Positions 49,300-55,814 of a stretch of DNA of 64,000 nt are shown in pieces. Source of the DNA: Candidatus Competibacter sp. Its GTDB lineage: Bacteria > Pseudomonadota > Gammaproteobacteria > Competibacterales > Competibacteraceae. A program made the translations under genes and the position numbers. A model generated the notes under the pieces. The model had not been told where the DNA came from. It was given only the letters and a program-made list of their open reading frames with translations, and did not search any database. Numbering within the stretch: position 1 is the stretch's first letter; each line of letters opens with the position of its first letter. The stretch covers positions 110,611 through 174,610 of the forward strand of contig JARSSH010000057.1 of assembly GCA_029624815.1 (NCBI GenBank), written 5' to 3'.

Positions 49300-50823
49300 C
49301 TATTCCCGCCACCCTCCCGCCAGCGCCGCCGGAGGATCGGCCAGCGACTGGAACCGCGCCAGCCGGACCGCGTTGCGCTGGCGGTGACCCAGCAGCGGCA
49401 TGATGCCCCGCGCCAGCAGCGCCTGCATGGCCCGTTCGCCCAGCAGCACCTCGGCGCCTAGCTGCATCAGCCGTTCCTCGGCTTCTCCGTACACATGCGC
49501 CGGCAGATCGTCCAGTTCCAGCACATCGCCGGGGCTGAAGTCCCAGCCGTTCTCCGCGAACGCCGCCGCGATCAGCCGCGCGCAGGCGAAGGCCGGATTG
49601 CCCCATAGATAGGCATCGGGATCGCGGCCCAGCGGCATTTCCTCGAATTCCAGTTGCTCGACCGGTTCGGTCTTGCGGCCGTAGGGCAGTCGCAGCAGCA
49701 CCCGCGGCAGCGTCAGCCCGAGCCAGGGCGCGACCTCGGTTTGGCGCAGCGCCCGCCAGTCTTGTTCGGCGGCGGCGGGCAGTGGCGCCCATTGCGCGGG
49801 GTCGGCCAGATCGGCGGTGGACGCGCAGCCCAGCACGCTCGGGTCGGCCGCCGCCAGGAACGGACCGCCGGCGTGAGCGGCCACCGATCCCAGCGCCGCC
49901 AGCAGGGCGATGTCATCCGGCGTGGCGCCAAACGCGTAGTCTCCCACCAACAGCGACCAGGGTTGGCTGTCGGGCAACTGGACTTCCCGGTCGATCAACA
50001 GGGTGTAGAGGCTGGTGGCGCGTGGTTGGCCAGCGGCGGTGCGCAGGTCGGCGAGCAGTTCCTGCTTGGTGACATCGAGCAGGTCGACGCGCAGCACATC
50101 GCTATCGAGACTGGCGACCAGCCCCTGCACGCCGCGCCAGGCCGCTTCCAGCGCCTGGAACGCCGGTTGGTGCAGGATCGCCCGCAACTGCTCGCCGATC
50201 GCCGCGTCCACCGCCTCGACCCAGGCCTCCTGCCGAGGGTCGGTCCGCACGATATGCGGTTGGACCACGGCTTGCAGCAGGGTGTTGATGGCCGCCGCTC
50301 CGACATCGGCCGGCCGCGCCGGCGGTGGCTGATCGGGCGTTTTGCCCAATAGCCGTTCGAGCAGGGCGGAATCGTTTTCCTCGGTGGCCGGTTCCGGCTT
50401 GGCGGATTCCTGGGGCGGCGTGGGGCTCAGTTCGGCGACGGCCTGGGCGAAACTGGCCGGATTGAGCAGGCGGGCGCGGCTGCGGCGCAGGGACTGAAAC
50501 AACTCCAGCCGCTGGTAAAGCGCATCGGGATGAAAGTCGTCGATCTGGGCGAAGCCGATGGTCAGCGCCGCGCCACCGCTTCCCCCATTCATCGCGAGTC
50601 GCAGTTTGGGGGTCAGCCGGGCCATGATGGCGTCAAGGTTGTCGGCGTTGACCGTCAGCAGCGCCCTGCTGGCCAAATCCAGGAGGGCGGCGGGAGTTTC
50701 CCGCTGCGCGCGTCCGCTGAAGTCGGCCATGACCAGCACGCGCAGCGGAGCATCGGAATCGCGGCGGCGGGGTCGCGAAGCGGAGCGGGGTAGTTCGAAC
50801 TGAAATTCCATTCGGCCTGGCAT
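49300..50823 (-). CDS. Type VI secretion sheath-like protein, TssB-TssC fusion
   Basis: 507 aa. Residues 1-130 match TssB/VipA (LRVLVMADFSGRAQR, INRDN-like LTVNADNLDAIMARLTPKL, IDDFHPDALYQRLE). After a Pro/Glu linker the rest matches TssC/VipB (QEAWVEAVDAAIGEQLRAIL, FQALEAAWRGVQGLV, VLLRLPYGRKTEPVEQLEFE, YLWGNPAFACARLIAAAFAE). In canonical systems these are two genes whose products build the contractile sheath. No baseplate, TssM or ClpV gene is within the window. Divergent from vgrG. Confidence 0.8.
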   Translation of the reverse strand: MPGRMEFQFELPRSASRPRRRDSDAPLRVLVMADFSGRAQRETPAALLDLASRALLTVNADNLDAIMARLTPKLRLAMNGGSGGAALTIGFAQIDDFHPDALYQRLELFQSLRRSRARLLNPASFAQAVAELSPTPPQESAKPEPATEENDSALLERLLGKTPDQPPPARPADVGAAAINTLLQAVVQPHIVRTDPRQEAWVEAVDAAIGEQLRAILHQPAFQALEAAWRGVQGLVASLDSDVLRVDLLDVTKQELLADLRTAAGQPRATSLYTLLIDREVQLPDSQPWSLLVGDYAFGATPDDIALLAALGSVAAHAGGPFLAAADPSVLGCASTADLADPAQWAPLPAAAEQDWRALRQTEVAPWLGLTLPRVLLRLPYGRKTEPVEQLEFEEMPLGRDPDAYLWGNPAFACARLIAAAFAENGWDFSPGDVLELDDLPAHVYGEAEERLMQLGAEVLLGERAMQALLARGIMPLLGHRQRNAVRLARFQSLADPPAALAGGWRE

Positions 50824-50977
50824 GGCGCGGGCTCTCCAAAGAGGTAGCTGACAAGGTTAAGTTTAATGCGGTTTTAGCAGCTTTGACGATGAGTTGCCCA
50901 CTGCTTTTTTGCCCCGGTTTTGCTGCTACACTCAGTAGCAGGGCTGCATCGCGCAGCAGGCTTCTGGAGTTGAGGGT

Positions 50978-53335
50978 ATGGCCACCGCCACGCAAAAACA
51001 CCGGATGATCGCCGTCAACAGCGTCCTGGGCGAGGATGTCCTGCTGTTCGGACGCATGACTGTCACCGAACAAATGGGTCGATTGTTCGAGTGCGAGCTG
51101 GAACTGTTCAGCGAGAAAACCGACATCAAGCTGGCGGACGTGTTGGGCACCAACATGACGGTCCGCCTGGAACTGCCCTACAAGCAGGGCACCCGCTACT
51201 TCAATGGTCTGGTGACCCGTTTTAGTTATATCGGAACCCGCGGTTTGCGCTACGGGGCCTACCGCGCCACGCTGAGCCCATGGCTGTGGTTTCTGACCCG
51301 CACCGCCGACTGTCGGATTTTTCAGAACAAGAAGGTGCCCGACATCATCAAGGACGTGTTCCGGGAGCAGGGTTTCACCGATTTCAAGGATGCCCTGAGC
51401 GGCACTTACCGCGAATGGGAGTATTGCGTGCAGTACCGGGAGACCGATTTCAATTTCGTCTGCCGGTTGATGGAGCAGGAGGGCATGTACTGCTTTTTCA
51501 CGCACCAAAACGGCAAGCATGTGCTGGTGTTGGCCGACAATTACGGTTCTCACGAAAAATTCCCGAAATACGAAACCGTGCCCTATTTTCCGCCGGACAT
51601 CCACGAGCACCGCGAGCGGGACCATTTGTACGAATGGCACATTGTCCAGAACGTACAACCCGGCGCCTGCGCCTTGAACGATTACGATTTCACCGCCCCG
51701 CGCAAGAATTTGCGCTCGGTGTTGAACAAGCCCAAAGGCCATGCCTTGGCGGACTTCGAGATTTACGACTATCCGGGCGAATATGTCGACCCCGGCGATG
51801 GCAGCAACTATTCCAAGATCCGGCTGGAGGAATTTCTGGCCCAGCACGAAGTCGCCCGGGGAGAGGGCAACGCCGCCGGGTTGGCGGCCGGTTACCTGTT
51901 CAGTCTGAGCAACTGCTCGCGCGAGGACCAGAACCGGGAGTATTTGATCGTGTCGGCGATGCATCAGATCGAATCGGACGAATTCGAGTCCTTCCTGGAG
52001 GGGGGGATTTCCGGAAAGCCTTACCGGGGCGAGATTAGCGCGATCGAGGCCAAGCAACAGTATCGCGCACCGCGCGTCACCCCCAAGCCGGTGGTGCAGG
52101 GGCCGCAAACCGCCACCGTGGTCGGCCCCAGCGGCGAGGAAATCCACACCGATCAGTACGGGCGGGTGAAATGCCAGTTCCACTGGGATCGCTACGGCCG
52201 GGCCGACGAAAACAGCTCCTGCTGGATTCGCGTCTCGCAACTGTGGGCGGGCAAGCAGTGGGGCGCGATGAACATTCCGCGCATCGGCCAGGAAGTGATC
52301 GTGGATTTTCTGGAGGGCGATCCCGACCAGCCGATCGTGACCGGACGGGTCTACAACGGCATCAACATGCCGCCCTACGGTCTGCCGGCCAAGGCCACCA
52401 TGTCCACGCTCAAGAGCAATTCCAGCAAGGGCGGCAACGGTTTCAACGAAATTCGCCTGGAGGATGCCAAGGACAGCGAGCAGATGTTCATCCACGCTCA
52501 ACGCAACCAGGACATCCGGGTCAAGAAGGACGCCTTCGAGTGGATCGGCAACGAACGGCATCTGATTGTCAAGGCCGACCAGTTGGAAAAAGTGGAAGGC
52601 AATCAGCATCTGACCGTCAAGGGCGACCAGAAGGCCAAGATCGATGGCACGGCCTCGCTGAAAATCGGCGGCGATCAGAAGGAGGAAATCGGCGGCGATC
52701 AGCACCTCAAGGTCGGCAGCCGACAGAACATCAAAGCCGGCGGTACGATTTCGGTCGATGCCGGCATGGATTTGCAGCAGAAGGCGGGCATGAAGTGCGC
52801 CGTGGACGCCGGGATGGAGGTCCACATCAAAGGCGGCATGACCGTGGTGATCGAGGCCGGCATGTCGCTGACCATCAAGGTCGGCGGCAATTTCATCAAC
52901 ATCAATTCGGTGGGCGTGTTCATTCAGGGCTCGCTCGTCATGATCAACAGCGGCGGCGCGGCCGGCTCCGGCGCCGGGTGCTCGCCGGCCGCGCCGTCGC
53001 CGCCGGCCGCGCCCACGGAGCCCAAGGAAGCGGCCACCGCCGAATCCGGCCAGGCCAGCGACGCCCAGGCCGGACCCCAGGCCCAGCAGAAAAGTCAAAG
53101 TCTCGACTCGGCCAGTGTCGGCAACGTCGAACTGCTGGATGATGGGTTGCCGACCGGGAGCGGATCGTCGTCCCCGCCGCCGGCCGCCGCTTCCAATCCG
53201 CCGTCGCCGACGCCGCAAGCGCAGCAGCAGGCCGCGCAAGCCCAGACGGCCCGGAACGCCAGTGACAGCGCTAAACCTTTTGTTGAACCGCCGCCGCCGG
53301 CCCCGCCGCGAGGGGGGAGAACCACTCATGACTGA
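50978..53335 (+). CDS. vgrG: Type VI secretion spike protein VgrG (TssI) with Pro/Ala-rich tail
   Basis: Trimeric puncturing tip and effector carrier of T6SS. 785 aa. gp27-like N-terminus (LFGRMTVTEQMGRLFECELE), the base-hub YRETDFNFVCRLMEQEGMYC, gp5-OB region VKCQFHWDRYGRADENSSCW and VDFLEGDPDQPIVTGRVYN, and a long beta-helix of GGDQ-type repeats (about residues 515-660). The last 130 residues are Pro/Ala/Ser/Gln-rich low complexity, probably a flexible effector-docking extension, not an enzyme. DUF4123 adaptor follows. Confidence 0.95.
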   Translation: MATATQKHRMIAVNSVLGEDVLLFGRMTVTEQMGRLFECELELFSEKTDIKLADVLGTNMTVRLELPYKQGTRYFNGLVTRFSYIGTRGLRYGAYRATLSPWLWFLTRTADCRIFQNKKVPDIIKDVFREQGFTDFKDALSGTYREWEYCVQYRETDFNFVCRLMEQEGMYCFFTHQNGKHVLVLADNYGSHEKFPKYETVPYFPPDIHEHRERDHLYEWHIVQNVQPGACALNDYDFTAPRKNLRSVLNKPKGHALADFEIYDYPGEYVDPGDGSNYSKIRLEEFLAQHEVARGEGNAAGLAAGYLFSLSNCSREDQNREYLIVSAMHQIESDEFESFLEGGISGKPYRGEISAIEAKQQYRAPRVTPKPVVQGPQTATVVGPSGEEIHTDQYGRVKCQFHWDRYGRADENSSCWIRVSQLWAGKQWGAMNIPRIGQEVIVDFLEGDPDQPIVTGRVYNGINMPPYGLPAKATMSTLKSNSSKGGNGFNEIRLEDAKDSEQMFIHAQRNQDIRVKKDAFEWIGNERHLIVKADQLEKVEGNQHLTVKGDQKAKIDGTASLKIGGDQKEEIGGDQHLKVGSRQNIKAGGTISVDAGMDLQQKAGMKCAVDAGMEVHIKGGMTVVIEAGMSLTIKVGGNFININSVGVFIQGSLVMINSGGAAGSGAGCSPAAPSPPAAPTEPKEAATAESGQASDAQAGPQAQQKSQSLDSASVGNVELLDDGLPTGSGSSSPPPAAASNPPSPTPQAQQQAAQAQTARNASDSAKPFVEPPPPAPPRGGRTTHD

Positions 53336-53442
53336 TGGCATGACCCTGTTTTCCTGGTGGCTGACCGGCCGTCGCCATTGCTGGTGTCGCGCTCCATCCG
53401 GTAGTGACCGGAACGACTGATCGTTGCCCGGAGACAGCACGC

Positions 53443-54024
53443 ATGGCCATCTCGAATCCCCTCGATGTGTTGACCCGGCACCTGTTTGCCGACCCCGGCG
53501 CGCGGGTCTACGCGGTGCTGGACGGCGCGGCCATCCCCGATTTGCCGCAGGCGTTGCGAGAGCATCGAGTGGAGGCGGTGTGCCTCTATCGCGGCGATCT
53601 GATCCCCGAACTGGCCCAGGCGGCGCCGTATCAGGCGATCCTGGAACGGGAATCGCCGTTCACGGCTTGGCTGCTCCAGCAGGGCTGGGGACGGCACTGG
53701 GGTATTTTTGCCCTCGGCGCGGCGGAATGGCGACCGATGCGCGAGCACTTGTGCGGTCTGACCATGGCGTACGATCCGGATTTTCAGCCGCTGTATTTCC
53801 GCTACTACGATCCTCGGGTGCTGCGCGTCTATCTGCCGACCTGCGACGCCGACGAGTTGCGGACGCTGTTCGGCCCGATTTCCCGTCTGCTGTGCGAGGA
53901 CGAGGACGGCGGCCTGCTGAAGTTCTGGGTTGCGGGCGGTCAGCTTGGCAAGGATCGGGTCGAACTGGAGATCCCGGCGCGGCCCCAAGCCGGTGGGCCG
54001 GGTCGGGATGCGGGGAAGGAGTGA
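53443..54024 (+). CDS. DUF4123 (Tap/TEC) T6SS effector chaperone
   Basis: Adaptor that loads an effector onto VgrG. ATG 53443 has GGAG ten bases upstream; a frame to 53404 is open but less likely. 193 aa. DUF4123 blocks: VYAVLDGAAIPDL, ESPFTAWLLQQGWGRHWGIF, FRYYDPRVLRVYLPTCDADE and LFGPISRLLCEDED. Three bases before the next gene, so co-expressed with it. Confidence 0.85.
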   Translation: MAISNPLDVLTRHLFADPGARVYAVLDGAAIPDLPQALREHRVEAVCLYRGDLIPELAQAAPYQAILERESPFTAWLLQQGWGRHWGIFALGAAEWRPMREHLCGLTMAYDPDFQPLYFRYYDPRVLRVYLPTCDADELRTLFGPISRLLCEDEDGGLLKFWVAGGQLGKDRVELEIPARPQAGGPGRDAGKE

Positions 54025-54027
54025 GCG

Positions 54028-55008
54028 ATGCTGGTGATACGCAGGTCGCAGATGAAGGTTTTCGAGCAGATCGCGGCGCAACGCTTCGAAGCCGGCCTGC
54101 TGGATCATCTGCGGACTTTTTTCCCGGAACAGGCCGCCGCGCTGGGTTCCACCCAGTTGGGTCGGGTGGTGCGCTACGGTATGCAGCGGGCCGAAAGCCG
54201 GGGCGTGCACACCGAGCGCGGCCTGTACCTGTACCTCGCCCTGATGTTCATGCTGGGCAGCGCCTTCGACGAGGATCCGCAACTGGCCTGGATGCCGCCG
54301 CTGCAACCGCCCGCGCCGCCGCCCGCCGAGGAGCCGCGACAGCCGGAGCCCCAAGTCGGGACGGCTCCGGCTCCGGCCCCCACGCCGCCACCGGAGGAAA
54401 CCGAGCCCGCGCCGCCGCCGGAAACGCCCGATACCCGCATCGTGCCGTTGTACGAGCAGGCAATGGCGTTCCTGGATCGGACGGTGGGGCCGGACAACGA
54501 ATTTTTGCGGCAGACGCTGAACGTGTTGCGCCATCCGCGGGTATTCGAGGGGCTGCCGGGTGCGCCCAGTTTCGGCCATCGCGTGCTGTTGCTGCTGCAA
54601 ACGCTGGCCCCGGAGAAGTACAAGGCGCTCGGCGATGGGGCGCTGCGCGCTTTGGTGCGCTCCGGTTACGAAGCCGCCAAGTACCACGGCGTCACCACCG
54701 AATCCGGCATGATGAATTACCTGGCCTTGGCCTTCGTGCTGGGCAGTGGTTTCGATCGAGATCCGCTCTATCCCTGGGCGGCGGCGGTACTGAGCGATCC
54801 GGCGTTGGCCGATCCGGCGCAAAGAGGGTCGGCCCTGCGGGAAAATGCTTTGAAGGCTCTGGAAAAATGTTTGCCCGGTTGCCCCCGCCGGGCCGAACAG
54901 AGCGCCGCCGCTCTGGCCAAACCCGCCAAATCCTACCGGCGGATCGTCGAGGAACCGCCCGATTTTTCCGCGCCGCCCGTCACACCCATGCCTGCCGACA
55001 AGATGTAA
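54028..55008 (+). CDS. T6SS-associated protein with internal domain duplication
   Basis: Function not known. 326 aa, no signal or TM. Two copies of one alpha-helical domain: residues about 11-88 (LRTFFPEQAAALG, VVRYGMQRAESRGVHTERGL, YLALMFMLGSAFDEDP) and about 168-250 (LQTLAPEKYKALG, LVRSGYEAAKYHGVTTESGM, YLALAFVLGSGFDRDP). They are joined by a Pro/Glu-rich linker of about 50 residues. Position after the DUF4123 chaperone fits the effector slot, but no catalytic or toxin motif is seen; an accessory or immunity-type role is also possible. Confidence 0.72.
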   Translation: MLVIRRSQMKVFEQIAAQRFEAGLLDHLRTFFPEQAAALGSTQLGRVVRYGMQRAESRGVHTERGLYLYLALMFMLGSAFDEDPQLAWMPPLQPPAPPPAEEPRQPEPQVGTAPAPAPTPPPEETEPAPPPETPDTRIVPLYEQAMAFLDRTVGPDNEFLRQTLNVLRHPRVFEGLPGAPSFGHRVLLLLQTLAPEKYKALGDGALRALVRSGYEAAKYHGVTTESGMMNYLALAFVLGSGFDRDPLYPWAAAVLSDPALADPAQRGSALRENALKALEKCLPGCPRRAEQSAAALAKPAKSYRRIVEEPPDFSAPPVTPMPADKM

Positions 55009-55019
55009 AGCAGCAGTCA

Positions 55020-55167
55020 TATAGCCATCCTCTGTGAGTTGTGGATTGATCGGTGATAACGGACGCCCTCACCCCCGACCCCTCTCCCGCCGGCGGGAGA
55101 GGGGAGCGCGTCAGCGCGGGGTGAGGGCGTGGCGGGCGGCAACCACAACTAATCTGGGATCGCTATA
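55020..55167. mobile_element. MITE-like palindromic element, copy 1
   Basis: 148 bp between TATAGCCATCC (55020-55030) and GGATCGCTATA (55157-55167). The core holds CGCCCTCACCCC...GGGGTGAGGGCG around a perfect palindrome CCCCTCTCCCGCC/GGCGGGAGAGGGG at 55079-55104. Non-coding; no transposase, so it would need one supplied in trans. Confidence 0.8.
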
Positions 55168-55310
55168 GCAATCCTCTTTAAGTTGCTGATTGATAGGCGA
55201 TGACAGACGCCCTCACCCCCGACCCCTCTCCCGCCGGCGGGAGAGGGGAGTGCGTCAGCGCGGGGTGAGGGCGTGACGAGTGGCGACCACAGCTTATCTG
55301 GGATAACTCG
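55164..55310. mobile_element. MITE-like palindromic element, copy 2 (tandem)
   Basis: Starts at the TATA shared with copy 1 (TATAGCAATCC) and repeats its sequence with scattered changes; palindrome core at 55223-55248. Right end (GGGATAACTC) is degraded. Both copies fill the 328-bp gap between the T6SS gene and the DUF2721 gene, where nothing else is seen. Confidence 0.8.
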
Positions 55311-55336
55311 ATGATTGAGGGTAGAGACCCCGCACC

Positions 55337-55774
55337 GTGATGGAAACGCACCTCAGCGACATTACCCGCGTCATTCAGCTCTCGGTTGCCCCGGCGTTCC
55401 TCTTGGTGGCCATGGGGACGCTGATCAACATTCTGGCGACCCGGTTGGCGCGGATCGTTGATCGTCGGCGCGTGGTTCAAGAACGATTGTGTACGCGGGT
55501 GAACGGGTCGGCGGCGGAACAGCAGCAGGAAATGGCGCAATTGATCCGCCGGGGCAATCTGATCTATTTCGCCATTCTGTTCGCCGTGCTGGGCGCGCTG
55601 CTGGTGTGCCTGGTGGTGGCGGGGACGTTTCTGGGCGCGCTGCTGTCGGTCGAGTTGGCTCAGGTCGTCGCCGGCCTGTTCGTGCTGGCGATGGTGGCGA
55701 TGGTGGTTGCCTGGAGCCTGTTTCTATACGAGGTCTCCCTGGCCGTCTGGGCGGGTACTCATAATCGCCGCTAA
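55337..55774 (+). CDS. DUF2721 membrane protein
   Basis: 145 aa with three TM helices: VIQLSVAPAFLLVAMGTLIN, YFAILFAVLGALLVCLVVAG and VAGLFVLAMVAMVVAWSLFL. The loop LATRLARIVDRRR is typical of DUF2721. GTG 55337 or ATG 55340 may start it. Function unknown. Confidence 0.82.
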   Translation: MMETHLSDITRVIQLSVAPAFLLVAMGTLINILATRLARIVDRRRVVQERLCTRVNGSAAEQQQEMAQLIRRGNLIYFAILFAVLGALLVCLVVAGTFLGALLSVELAQVVAGLFVLAMVAMVVAWSLFLYEVSLAVWAGTHNRR

Positions 55775-55814
55775 GCGGGTTCGTTGACGGGTTGCAAAAA
55801 AACCCTGCCGCCGG

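Noticed and set aside
55020-55310. CRISPR array
   Set aside because: Only two 148-bp near-identical copies without spacer structure; ends and palindromic core fit MITE-like elements.
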